DNA of 64,000 nucleotides, from assembly GCF_040548875.1 (NCBI RefSeq), contig NZ_JBEPSJ010000001.1, positions 1,694,730-1,758,729 on the forward strand, given 5' to 3'. The stretch's first letter is position 1, and the number at the start of each line of letters is the position of its first letter. Position numbers and translations under genes: made by a program. Below, one piece after another: positions 25,150 to 32,953 of this stretch. A model generated the notes under the pieces. It was not told the DNA's origin and ran no database searches. It was given only the letters and a program-made list of their open reading frames with translations. Source of the DNA: Conyzicola nivalis_A (GTDB lineage: Bacteria; Actinomycetota; Actinomycetes; Actinomycetales; Microbacteriaceae).

Positions 25150-26556
25150 CTATACGTGCACGAGCGTCGACCGGTCGCGGCCGAGGCGCTTCGACTCGTA
25201 CATCGCCGCGTCTGCCGCACCGACGAGGTCGTCGGTCGAGACGCGACCGTCGGATGCCTCGTGGGTGGCGATTCCCACGCTGGCACTGATCTCGAAACCG
25301 GGGGCGTCGGCGAACGGCCGACGGATCGCCTCGTGGATGCGCTCGGCGATCGCGGAGGCGGCGTCGCCGCCGGTGCCGTCGCAGACGACGACGAACTCGT
25401 CTCCGCCATGCCGCCCGACGATCTCGCCCGCGCGAAGGCTGGCGGTGAGCCTCGCGGCGACCTCGCGCAAGATCGCGTCGCCCACGTGGTGGCCGAGGCG
25501 GTCGTTCACCGGCTTGAAGCCGTCGAGGTCGATGAACATGACCGAGAGCGGACTGTTCGGATGCGCCGATCGTGCCAGTGCGCGCGCGATGCTGTCGCGC
25601 ACCGACGCGCGGTTGGCGAGGCCCGTCAACTGGTCGTGCAACGCCGCGTAGGCGAGCTGCTCCTGGGCGCGCGATCGCGTGAGCGCCTGGCTCGCCTGCC
25701 GGGCGACGGCGAGGACCACGGCGGTCTCGCTCTCGACGAGGGATCTCTCGCGCCCGAAGAACGCCGCTGCGACACCGAGCGGGGTCGCGTCGCTCATGAT
25801 CGGAAACACGGCGATCGTCTGCAGCCGCGCCGCGCGGAGGGCCGTGACCACAGCGGGGAACGACTCCGCGTCGCGGTCGGAGACGCCGACCACGACAGTT
25901 CTCTCCGACTCGAGAACCGCGCTGCCGAGCAACTGCCGATCGGGCAGGATGCGCCCGGCGAGCGGGTTCGTTCCTGCGACCACCTCGAGCCTGCCCGAGG
26001 CGTCGACGAGCGCGACACACGCCGACGAGGCGACGAGGGCTCCCTCGAGGATCGACGCGAGCGTGTGGGCGATCTGGGTCTCGGTGTTGTTGCCCGAGAA
26101 CGCCGCAGACGCGTCCTGCAGAACCGACACCCGGTCGGCCAGATTCTTGGCCGTGCGCTGGGTGGCGAGCAGTTCCTTCTCGTAGCTCGTGCGGTTCGAG
26201 GCATCCAGCACTCCGATCCGCACCTCGACTACCTCGCCGTCGTCGCCGAGCACGGTGGCCGCGTTGACCAGGACCGGCAGCAGCGAGCCGTCGGCCCTCG
26301 TGATCTGCAGCGACACCTCGTTCACGAATCCCTGGAGGCGCAGCACCGGGAGGTGGCGGGTCTCGTACAGCAGCTGCGACCCGGAGGGGAGCAGGTCGCG
26401 GAATGGCCGGCCGAGCAGCTGGTGGGCGTCGAATCCGCCCCACTCCGTCATGGTGCGGTTGACCCGCACGAGCACGTCGTTCGCGTCGGTGACCAGGTAT
26501 CCGAACGGCGCGCGCTCGTACAGCTGCTCGAAGTCGCCGCCGGGCGGCACGCTCAC
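25150..26556 (-). CDS. PAS-GAF-GGDEF diguanylate cyclase
   Basis: The 468-residue protein starts at GTG 26556, overlapping the hydrolase stop (GTGA). PAS lies at about 5-125 (LYERAPFGYLVTDANDVLVR), GAF at about 150-305, and GGDEF at about 310-468 with DQLTGLANR, IDLDGFKPVND and HGGDEFVVV. The active site is intact. The inhibitory I-site position reads RAGE in place of RxxD, so product inhibition may be weak. An RsbQ-like hydrolase is translationally coupled upstream, which is known to occur with PAS outputs of this kind. It probably makes c-di-GMP in response to a PAS signal. Confidence 0.93.
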   Translation of the reverse strand: MSVPPGGDFEQLYERAPFGYLVTDANDVLVRVNRTMTEWGGFDAHQLLGRPFRDLLPSGSQLLYETRHLPVLRLQGFVNEVSLQITRADGSLLPVLVNAATVLGDDGEVVEVRIGVLDASNRTSYEKELLATQRTAKNLADRVSVLQDASAAFSGNNTETQIAHTLASILEGALVASSACVALVDASGRLEVVAGTNPLAGRILPDRQLLGSAVLESERTVVVGVSDRDAESFPAVVTALRAARLQTIAVFPIMSDATPLGVAAAFFGRERSLVESETAVVLAVARQASQALTRSRAQEQLAYAALHDQLTGLANRASVRDSIARALARSAHPNSPLSVMFIDLDGFKPVNDRLGHHVGDAILREVAARLTASLRAGEIVGRHGGDEFVVVCDGTGGDAASAIAERIHEAIRRPFADAPGFEISASVGIATHEASDGRVSTDDLVGAADAAMYESKRLGRDRSTLVHV

Positions 26557-27368
26557 GAGATGAACGTCCGGATGGCGTCTACGACGTGGTCGGGAGCGGA
26601 CAGGTGGGCGCAGTGACCGGTGACGGGGAGGATCACGAGTTCGCTGTCGGGTATCTGAGCCGCGACGAAGCGCCCGACGGTGACGGGGGCTATCACGTCG
26701 TCACGGGACTGCACGACGAGGGTGGGCACGGTGACCTCGGCGAGATCGCGACGGTTGTCGGAGAGGAAGGTGACCCGGGCGAAGTGTCTGGCGATCGAGG
26801 GGTCGGTTCTGCAGAAGCTGTCGTTGAGTTCTTCGGCCAGCTCGGGCTGGTCGGGTGCGCCCATGATGACCGGGGCGATGGTCTCCGACCAGCCGAAGTA
26901 GTTGGCGTCGAGGCCGTCGAGCAGGGAGTGGATGTCGGCCTGGCTGAAGCCGCCCGTGTAGTCGTCGGTGTTGACGTAGCGCGGTGACGGTCCGACGAGA
27001 ACGAGCGATCCGAAACGCGACGGGTCGCGGTTGGCCGCCAGCAGGCCGATGATCGCGCCCACCGAGTGGCCGACGAACACGACGTCGCGCAGGTCGAGCT
27101 GCTCGAGGATCTCGACCAGGTCGCCGGCGTATCCCTCGAGCGAGTCGTATTTTCCGGGGCGGTAGGCAGAGAGGTCGGATGCTCCGGCTCCGACGTGATC
27201 GAAGAGCACCACCCGGTGGTCGTCGACGAAGTGCGGGGCGACCAGACGCCACATGTCCTGGCTGCAGCCGAAGCCGTGCGCGAAGACGATCGGGCGGCCC
27301 TCACCCTGCATCGTGACGTTGTTGCGCTCGACGACGTCGAAGGTCGACGAGGGCGCGTTGACTACCAT
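26553..27368 (-). CDS. RsbQ-like alpha/beta hydrolase (PAS partner)
   Basis: The 271-residue protein has HGFGCSQDMW (30-39), the nucleophile elbow GHSVGA, a late Asp (QSRDDVIAP) and GHCAH histidine: a full Ser-Asp-His triad. The sequence FAHGFGCSQDMWRLVAPHF closely follows RsbQ, the hydrolase required by the PAS phosphatase RsbP in Bacillus subtilis. It overlaps by four bases with a PAS-GAF-GGDEF gene. RsbQ-PAS pairs with varied outputs are an established two-part sensor, so this hydrolase probably makes or delivers the ligand read by that PAS domain. Confidence 0.9.
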   Translation of the reverse strand: MVVNAPSSTFDVVERNNVTMQGEGRPIVFAHGFGCSQDMWRLVAPHFVDDHRVVLFDHVGAGASDLSAYRPGKYDSLEGYAGDLVEILEQLDLRDVVFVGHSVGAIIGLLAANRDPSRFGSLVLVGPSPRYVNTDDYTGGFSQADIHSLLDGLDANYFGWSETIAPVIMGAPDQPELAEELNDSFCRTDPSIARHFARVTFLSDNRRDLAEVTVPTLVVQSRDDVIAPVTVGRFVAAQIPDSELVILPVTGHCAHLSAPDHVVDAIRTFIS

Positions 27369-27395
27369 CTCGCCAGGGCTCCTCGGGGTCGGGTT

Positions 27396-28376
27396 TCAAC
27401 GAGAAGAATACCCGACCCCGTGATCGGGAGCTTGCGCTGGCTCGCTCGGAGGCGTCGCCGGAAGCTCGGACCGACGGGGCGGATCGGTGCCGCGGCGGGA
27501 GACGGTGACGGCCGCCGCAGCCGCGCATCGCTGCACGAGCTGTGCGAGTCGTTCCCGGGAGATCGCACGCAGTTCGGCGCGCTCGGCCGCGCCGACGAGC
27601 CCGTGTCCGATCAAGCCGTCGACGAGGGCGGCCATGAAAGTGTCGCCCGCCCCGACCGTATCGACCACGACCACGCGTTCGGCGGGAACGCGCACCACCC
27701 CGCAGCGGGCGACGGCGAAGGCGCCGTCGCCGCCCTCGGTGACGACCACGATCGCGGCACCGGCGGCGTGCCATTCGCGCGCGACCTCCAGCGCCGTGCG
27801 GGTGGGGTGCAGCCAGCGGATGTCCTCGTCGCTCGCCTTGATCACGTCGGCGAGCGCCACCATGCGGTGCACACGCTCGCGCGCCGACTCCGCGTCGCCG
27901 ACGAGGGCGGGCCGGATGTTCGGATCGAAACTGATCGTCGAGGTGCACCGGCGCTGCTCGACGAGGCGCGCGACGTCGCTCGCCCCGGGCTCGAGCTGGG
28001 TGGCGATCGATCCGACATGCAGCAGGTCCGAGTCATCCGCCAGTCCCGTGTCGACACGCCAGTCGATGTCGAACTCGTACCGCGCGGCGCCCGTCGCATC
28101 GAGACGGGCCGTCGCCACCGACGTTCTGGCCCCGGCGACGTGGGCGGCCGCCACGACGACGCCCGACGTCTCGAGCCATTCGCGCACGCGGCGACCGCGT
28201 TCGTCGTCGGCCAACGACGTCACCAGCTGCGGAGTCTGTCCGAGGCGTGCGAGCGCGAGGGCGACGTTCGCCGGGCTGCCGCCGGGCAGTTCCGCGACGG
28301 AGCCGTCGACGCTGTGCACCCGGTCGACGAGCGCCTCGCCGACGACGACCGCCCGCCGGCCCGCTCTCACGCTCAC
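27396..28376 (-). CDS. PfkB-family sugar kinase, probable fructokinase
   Basis: The 326-residue kinase shows GGSPANVALALARLG near the N-terminus and the PfkB signature VVVDTVGAGDTFMAAL with the catalytic Asp (about 242-257). SFDPNIRP is typical of fructokinases. A GTG start lies 10 bp after the LacI stop, so the two form one unit. With a fructose-type ABC importer divergent and fructan enzymes nearby, phosphorylation of imported fructose is the likely job. The C-terminal 40 residues are Pro-rich and not conserved in the family. Confidence 0.86.
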   Translation of the reverse strand: MSVRAGRRAVVVGEALVDRVHSVDGSVAELPGGSPANVALALARLGQTPQLVTSLADDERGRRVREWLETSGVVVAAAHVAGARTSVATARLDATGAARYEFDIDWRVDTGLADDSDLLHVGSIATQLEPGASDVARLVEQRRCTSTISFDPNIRPALVGDAESARERVHRMVALADVIKASDEDIRWLHPTRTALEVAREWHAAGAAIVVVTEGGDGAFAVARCGVVRVPAERVVVVDTVGAGDTFMAALVDGLIGHGLVGAAERAELRAISRERLAQLVQRCAAAAAVTVSRRGTDPPRRSELPATPPSEPAQAPDHGVGYSSR

Positions 28377-28386
28377 CGGCTCACGC

Positions 28387-29445
28387 TCACGGCGCGAGCC
28401 CGTCTGCCGGCGGGGCGATATCGCCGGAGCCGCGATGAATCAACGTGCTCGGAATGACGACGGTGCTGAAAGGGCTGTCGTCCCCGTCGAGCCGGGCGAA
28501 TACGCGTGAGGCCGCCTCGCGTCCCATCTCGTAGGGGTTCTGGGCGACCACCGACACCCCGGGCTCGATCATGTCTCCGAGCGGGATGTCGTCGAAGCCG
28601 AAGAGCGCGACCCGGTTGTGCATCCCGCGGGTTCTCAGCGCGCGGATCGTCCCGATGGTCACGAGGTTCTGACTCGTGAACAGCGCCGTGGGCGGGGACG
28701 GCGAATCGAGCAGACGCAGGGTGGCGGCGAAGGCGCTCGCCTCGTCGTGCAGTCCCTCGATCACCGGGATGTCCGCCGTGGCAACGCCGACTCGACCGAG
28801 CTGGCGGAGGAATCCCGTGCGGCGTTGCGAAGCCGTCCAGATCTCGGCGCGGTCGCCGAGATACGCGAGACGCCTGTGGCCCACAGACACGAGGTGCGCC
28901 GTCGCCGCGGCCGCTGCCTCGGCGTTGTCGGTGACGATCGTGTCGGCGTCGATCCCGAGCGGCTCCCGGTCCACGAAAGTGAGCACGGTACCCCGCTGTT
29001 GCTCGGGCGCCAGATAGGACTGGTTCTTGAGCACGGTCGTGAGGATGAGGCCGTCGACCCGCCGGCTCAGCATCTCCGACACGATGCGCGTCTCGCGGGA
29101 GGCGTCGTCGTCGAGACTCGACGCGAAGACCGCCGTGCCCCGGCTCTCCGCCAGGTCTTCGACGCCGCGATGCAGCGCTCCGGAGAACGGGTTCGCCACG
29201 CTGCCCACGACGAGCCCGACGGTCCTGGTCTTCCGGCCGGTGCGACGCAGGTTGCCGGCATGGATGTCGGGCCTGAAGTCGAGCTGCTCCGCCGCGGCGC
29301 GCACTCGGGCCTGCGTCTCCGCGGCGACGTTCGGCTCTCCGTTGACGACCCTCGACACGGTCTTGAGGCCGACGCCCGCGAGCGCCGCGACATCGCGCAT
29401 GGTGGACCGCCCTTTTGCAGCTGGTTGTCCATGAGGACTAGACAT
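28387..29445 (-). CDS. LacI family repressor of the fructose/fructan locus
   Basis: The LacI helix-turn-helix reads TMRDVAALAGVGLKTVSRVV, followed by VNGEPNV and a hinge, then a periplasmic-binding-protein-like sensor domain with VGLVVGSVANPFSGAL. The start is uncertain: ATG 29445 is given here, a GTG at 29454 or ATG at 29400 (AAAGGGCGG before it) are alternatives. An operator-like palindrome overlaps the start, and a second lies at the importer promoter, so it likely represses itself and frcBCA. Fructose or a phosphate of it is the expected inducer. Confidence 0.9.
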   Translation of the reverse strand: MSSPHGQPAAKGRSTMRDVAALAGVGLKTVSRVVNGEPNVAAETQARVRAAAEQLDFRPDIHAGNLRRTGRKTRTVGLVVGSVANPFSGALHRGVEDLAESRGTAVFASSLDDDASRETRIVSEMLSRRVDGLILTTVLKNQSYLAPEQQRGTVLTFVDREPLGIDADTIVTDNAEAAAAATAHLVSVGHRRLAYLGDRAEIWTASQRRTGFLRQLGRVGVATADIPVIEGLHDEASAFAATLRLLDSPSPPTALFTSQNLVTIGTIRALRTRGMHNRVALFGFDDIPLGDMIEPGVSVVAQNPYEMGREAASRVFARLDGDDSPFSTVVIPSTLIHRGSGDIAPPADGLAP

Positions 29446-29453
29446 CGTTGTCA
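29440..29453. promoter_or_regulatory. LacI operator-like site 1 (at lacI start)
   Basis: AGACATCGTTGTCA matches the site at 29518-29531 in 12 of 14 positions, with the central CG typical of LacI operators. It overlaps the likely lacI start codon, so it would autoregulate lacI. Confidence 0.7.
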
Positions 29454-29481
29454 CTTTCTCGCTTCGGTTTCTGTCAGCGCC

Positions 29482-29511
29482 TTGACCTTACAGGCAAACT
29501 TGATCTATACC
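29482..29511 (+). promoter_or_regulatory. Promoter of the frcBCA-like importer operon
   Basis: TTGACC (29482-29487), an 18-base spacer and TATACC (29506-29511) form a good housekeeping promoter. Operator 2 begins six bases after the -10, over the expected transcription start. Confidence 0.7.
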
Positions 29512-29517
29512 TAGACA

Positions 29518-29531
29518 TGACACCGTTGTCA
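29518..29531. promoter_or_regulatory. LacI operator-like site 2 (importer promoter)
   Basis: TGACACCGTTGTCA is a near-perfect palindrome (arms TGACA/TGTCA around CG). It covers the predicted start point of the importer transcript. Centre-to-centre distance to site 1 is 78 bp, compatible with looping. Confidence 0.78.
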
Positions 29532-29566
29532 TTGACGGTGACCGAACCCCTCACCAAGGAGATTCA

Positions 29567-30664
29567 ATGCTGAATCGCACCACTGCCCGCTCAGCCGCCC
29601 AGCGCGTGCTCATCGGAGGAACAGTACTTTCCCTCACCGCTCTCGCAGTCACCGGCTGTGCCGGTTCCGGCGCCGGCTCGCCGGAATCGGGCGGCGACGA
29701 GGTCGGCGTCTCGCTCATCGTCAAGACCAACTCGAACCCGTTCTTCGTCGCCATGCAGGACGGTGCCAAGGCCGCAGCCGAGGACGCGGGCGTATCGCTC
29801 ACACTCGCGGCAGGCAAGGAGGACGGCGACGAGGACACCCAGATCAAGGCCGTCGAGGACGCCGTCGCGCGCGGCGATCAGGGGATCCTCATCACGCCCA
29901 ACGGCCCCGGTGTTCTCGACGCCATCAGCAAGGCCCGCGAGGCCGGCCTCTACGTGATCGCGCTCGACACCGCGCCCGACCCGGCAGACGCGGTGGATAT
30001 CACATTCGCGACGGACAACCACGCGGCCGGAGTCCTGATCGGCGAGTGGACAGCCGCGCAGCTCGGCGGCGAGAAGGCGACGATCGCCATGCTCGACCTC
30101 TTCGACGACAAGATCGTCTCGGTCGACTACAACCGTGACCAGGGCTTCCTCGAGGGCCTGGGCATCGACGTCGCCGACGCGCAGGCGAACGGCGACGAGG
30201 CGTCGACCGGGACGTACTCCGGCGGCGAGTACGAGATCGTCGGAAACGAGGCGACCAACGGCGCCGAGGACGGCGGCCTCTCGGCCATGGAGACGCTCCT
30301 GTCGAAGAACTCCGACATCAACGTCGTCTACACGATCAACGAGCCCGCCGCCTACGGCGCGTACCAGGCCCTCCAGGCTGCGGGCAAGGAGCAGGGTGTG
30401 CTGCTCGTCTCGATCGACGGCGGATGCGCGGGCGTGGAGAACGTCGAAAAGGGCATCATCGGCGCGACAAGCCAGCAGTACCCGGTGAAGATGGCCGAGC
30501 TCGGGGTCGAGGCGATCGTGCAGCTCGCCGAGGGCGGCGAGAAGCCCGAAGTGACCGAAGGACTCGACTTCTTCGACACCGGGGTGAAGCTCGTCACCGA
30601 CACCCCGGTCGACGGAGTCGACAGCATCACCACAGACGAGGCAGCCGACATCTGCTGGGGCTAG
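29567..30664 (+). CDS. frcB: Sugar ABC transporter substrate-binding lipoprotein (fructose/ribose type)
   Basis: The 365-residue protein has a lipoprotein signal (basic start, hydrophobic core, ALAVTGCAG with the lipobox Cys at about 31). The mature part is a type I periplasmic-binding fold (VSLIVKTNSNPFFVAMQDGA, then ILITPNGPGVLDAIS, VIALDTAPDP). It is anchored outside the membrane and should deliver a monosaccharide to the permease. An AAGGAG ribosome-binding site precedes the ATG. Gene order binding protein-permease-ATPase equals frcBCA of rhizobia, and the fructan enzymes nearby support fructose as substrate. The symbol is by analogy. Confidence 0.88.
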   Translation: MLNRTTARSAAQRVLIGGTVLSLTALAVTGCAGSGAGSPESGGDEVGVSLIVKTNSNPFFVAMQDGAKAAAEDAGVSLTLAAGKEDGDEDTQIKAVEDAVARGDQGILITPNGPGVLDAISKAREAGLYVIALDTAPDPADAVDITFATDNHAAGVLIGEWTAAQLGGEKATIAMLDLFDDKIVSVDYNRDQGFLEGLGIDVADAQANGDEASTGTYSGGEYEIVGNEATNGAEDGGLSAMETLLSKNSDINVVYTINEPAAYGAYQALQAAGKEQGVLLVSIDGGCAGVENVEKGIIGATSQQYPVKMAELGVEAIVQLAEGGEKPEVTEGLDFFDTGVKLVTDTPVDGVDSITTDEAADICWG

Positions 30665-30682
30665 GCGCCCCGAGCCTTCGCA

Positions 30683-30710
30683 GGGCGGCGCCACCCCGGC
30701 GGCGCCGCCC
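30683..30710 (+). terminator. Hairpin between binding-protein and permease genes
   Basis: GGGCGGCGCC (30683-30692) pairs perfectly with 30701-30710 around an eight-base loop. Such hairpins often stabilise the binding-protein message or partially stop transcription, giving more binding protein than permease. Confidence 0.6.
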
Positions 30711-30753
30711 TCATTTCCCAGTCTTCGCATCAACGACGTTCAGGAGCACCACC

Positions 30754-31800
30754 GTGAGTCAGCAGACGAGCGAAACCCCACCCGCTACCGGCCAACTCGA
30801 TCTCGCCGGCGAATTCCTCGACCGGCAGACGCCGCTCAGCCGCGTGCGCAACGTGCTGCACCGCTACCCCGCGGCGAGCCCGGCGATCGTGCTGATCATC
30901 GCCATCATCGCGTTCGGCGCTATCAATGAGCGATTCCTCTACCCGAACAACCTGTCACTCATCCTCCAACAGGTCGCCGTCGTCGGAACGCTCGCCCTGG
31001 CGCAGACCCTGGTGATCCTCACCGCCGGAATCGATCTGTCGGTCGGTGCCGCCATGATCCTGGCGTCCATGGTGATCGCGCAGGTGTCCGCCAACAACGG
31101 CGTCCCCGCCGTGCCCGCACTCATCGCCGGGCTCTTCGCCGGCCTCGCCGCGGGTGCGCTGAACGGCTTCCTCGTGACGCGGCTCCGGCTCCCACCGTTC
31201 ATCGTGACGTTGGGCACGCTCAATATCTTCGTCGCTCTCACTCTGCTGTATTCGAAGGGCGCGACGATCCGCGGGAGCGAGCTTCCCGAGCTCCTGACCG
31301 TCACGGGCCTCCCCATTTCCATCGGCGACGTGCGCATCACCGTGGGCGTCGTCGTGATGCTCGCGCTGTACGTCGTGCTGGCGTACATCCTCGGCAAGAC
31401 CGCGTGGGGACGACACGTCTACGCGGTGGGCGACGACAAGGAGGCCGCCCGTCTCGCGGGTATCAGCGTGAACCGGGTTCTTATGAGCGTGTACCTCGTG
31501 GGCGGGGTCATCCTCGCGATCGGCGCGTGGGTGCAGATAGGCCGCACCAACGCAGCGAGTCCCAACGCCGGTGTCGACCTGAACCTCGACTCCATCACCG
31601 CCGTCGTCATCGGCGGGACGAGCCTCTTCGGCGGCCGTGGCGTCGTCTGGGGGACCCTGCTCGGTGCACTCATCGTCGGCGTCTTCCGCAGCGGACTGTC
31701 GCTCGCCGGCCTCGACGTGCTCTACCAGACGCTCGCCGTCGGCGTGCTCATCATCGTCGCCGTCTCCGTCGACCAGTGGATTCGAAAGGTACGTTCATGA
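30754..31800 (+). CDS. frcC: Sugar ABC transporter permease
   Basis: The GTG start (30754) has a CAGGAG ribosome-binding site. The 348-residue protein has a 45-residue cytoplasmic start and about ten membrane segments. The RbsC/FrcC-type motifs LTAGIDLSVGAAMILASM and GRHVYAVGDDKEAARLAGI are clear. It forms the channel of a ribose/fructose-type importer. The stop codon overlaps the ATPase ATG (ATGA). Confidence 0.92.
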   Translation: MSQQTSETPPATGQLDLAGEFLDRQTPLSRVRNVLHRYPAASPAIVLIIAIIAFGAINERFLYPNNLSLILQQVAVVGTLALAQTLVILTAGIDLSVGAAMILASMVIAQVSANNGVPAVPALIAGLFAGLAAGALNGFLVTRLRLPPFIVTLGTLNIFVALTLLYSKGATIRGSELPELLTVTGLPISIGDVRITVGVVVMLALYVVLAYILGKTAWGRHVYAVGDDKEAARLAGISVNRVLMSVYLVGGVILAIGAWVQIGRTNAASPNAGVDLNLDSITAVVIGGTSLFGGRGVVWGTLLGALIVGVFRSGLSLAGLDVLYQTLAVGVLIIVAVSVDQWIRKVRS

Positions 31801-32600
31801 TCATCACCTCCGCAGACACACGTGGTGCCACACCCCCGGAGACCCGCGCTCCGATTCTCGAGGCGCGCCGGCTGGTGAAGACGTTCGGCCGCGTGGTCGG
31901 GCTCGACGGGGTCAGCCTGCAGCTGTACCCCGGCGAGGTGCTCGCCATCATCGGCGACAACGGCGCCGGCAAGTCCACCCTCGTCAAGTGCCTCACCGGA
32001 GCGGAGATCCCCGACGAGGGCGAACTGTTCCTCGAGGGCAAGCCCGTCTCGTTCAAGCGACCGCAAGACGCGCGGATCAAGGGCATCGAGACCGTCTACC
32101 AGAACCTCGCCGTGTCACCCGCGCTCGACGTCGCCAGCAATCTCTATCTGGGACGCGAGGAACGCAGGAAGGGAGTTCTCGGGTCGGTGTTCCGAATGCT
32201 CGACACCAAGGGCATGCGCGCCCGCGCGAAGTCGGAGCTGTCGAGTCTCGGGATCTCCACGCTGCAGGATGTCACGGTGCCGGTGGAGAACCTCTCAGGG
32301 GGTCAGCGCCAGGCCGTCGCGGTCGCGAGAGCGGCGGCTTTCGGATCGAAGGTCGTCGTGCTCGACGAGCCGACGGCGGCCCTCGGGGTGCGCGAGTCGA
32401 ACCAGGTGCTGCAGCTCATCCGCGACCTGCGAGAACGCGGGCTTCCCGTCATCCTCATCAGTCACAACATGCCCCAGGTGTTCGACGTCGCCGACCGCAT
32501 CCACATCCAGCGGCTCGGCAAGTGCGCTGCGACCATCACACCGCAGAGCCACTCGATGACGGACGCGGTCGCGATCATGACCGGAGCGGCTAAGGCATGA
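31797..32600 (+). CDS. frcA: Sugar ABC transporter ATP-binding protein (single domain)
   Basis: The 267-residue ATPase has Walker A GDNGAGKST (about 52-60), the signature LSGGQRQ and Walker B VVVLDEPTAAL. A single nucleotide-binding domain matches FrcA, whereas RbsA and most CUT2 ATPases have two. It overlaps the permease gene and the next small gene by four bases each (ATGA), so the whole unit is translationally coupled. Confidence 0.93.
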   Translation: MIITSADTRGATPPETRAPILEARRLVKTFGRVVGLDGVSLQLYPGEVLAIIGDNGAGKSTLVKCLTGAEIPDEGELFLEGKPVSFKRPQDARIKGIETVYQNLAVSPALDVASNLYLGREERRKGVLGSVFRMLDTKGMRARAKSELSSLGISTLQDVTVPVENLSGGQRQAVAVARAAAFGSKVVVLDEPTAALGVRESNQVLQLIRDLRERGLPVILISHNMPQVFDVADRIHIQRLGKCAATITPQSHSMTDAVAIMTGAAKA

Positions 32601-32890
32601 CCGAGGTTCTCTTCGCCGAGTTCACCGTCAAGGAGGGGGCGGAACAGGAAGTGGCGCGCCTCGTGGCCGGGTTGACCCCGCTCGTCCGAGCGGAACCGGG
32701 CAACGTGCGTTTCGAACCGAACGTCCGCCGGGAGGATTCCCGGAGGTACTTCATCTACGAGGTCTACCGAGACCGGGCCGCGTTCGACGCCCATATGGCA
32801 GCGTCACACGGCGTGGACTTCAACTCGGCTATCGCAGGGTTGATCGAGGAAGACGGCTCGGCGCTCACCTGGCTCGAGTCGACGAACTAG
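32597..32890 (+). CDS. ABM-domain protein (putative quinol monooxygenase)
   Basis: The 97-residue protein (MTEVLFAEFTVKEGAEQEVA at the start) has the dimeric ferredoxin-like fold of antibiotic-biosynthesis monooxygenases: FVIYEVYRD-type strand (FIYEVYRDRAAFDAH) and HMAASHGVDF. It is the last gene of the importer operon. Small proteins of this fold can act as monooxygenases or sugar mutarotases. An anomerase role for imported fructose would fit but is only a guess. Confidence 0.78.
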   Translation: MTEVLFAEFTVKEGAEQEVARLVAGLTPLVRAEPGNVRFEPNVRREDSRRYFIYEVYRDRAAFDAHMAASHGVDFNSAIAGLIEEDGSALTWLESTN

Positions 32891-32905
32891 CCGCCCCGAC
32901 GGCAA

Positions 32906-32939
32906 CAGCGGGGTGCGGCCTCCCGACCGCGCCCCGCTG
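32906..32939. terminator. Hairpin terminator between importer operon and levansucrase gene
   Basis: A 13-bp stem (32906-32918 with 32927-32939; CAGCGGGG arms, one G-T pair) closes an eight-base loop. It lies between convergent genes and can serve both. Confidence 0.8.
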
Positions 32940-32953
32940 CGCATCGCTCCTGT

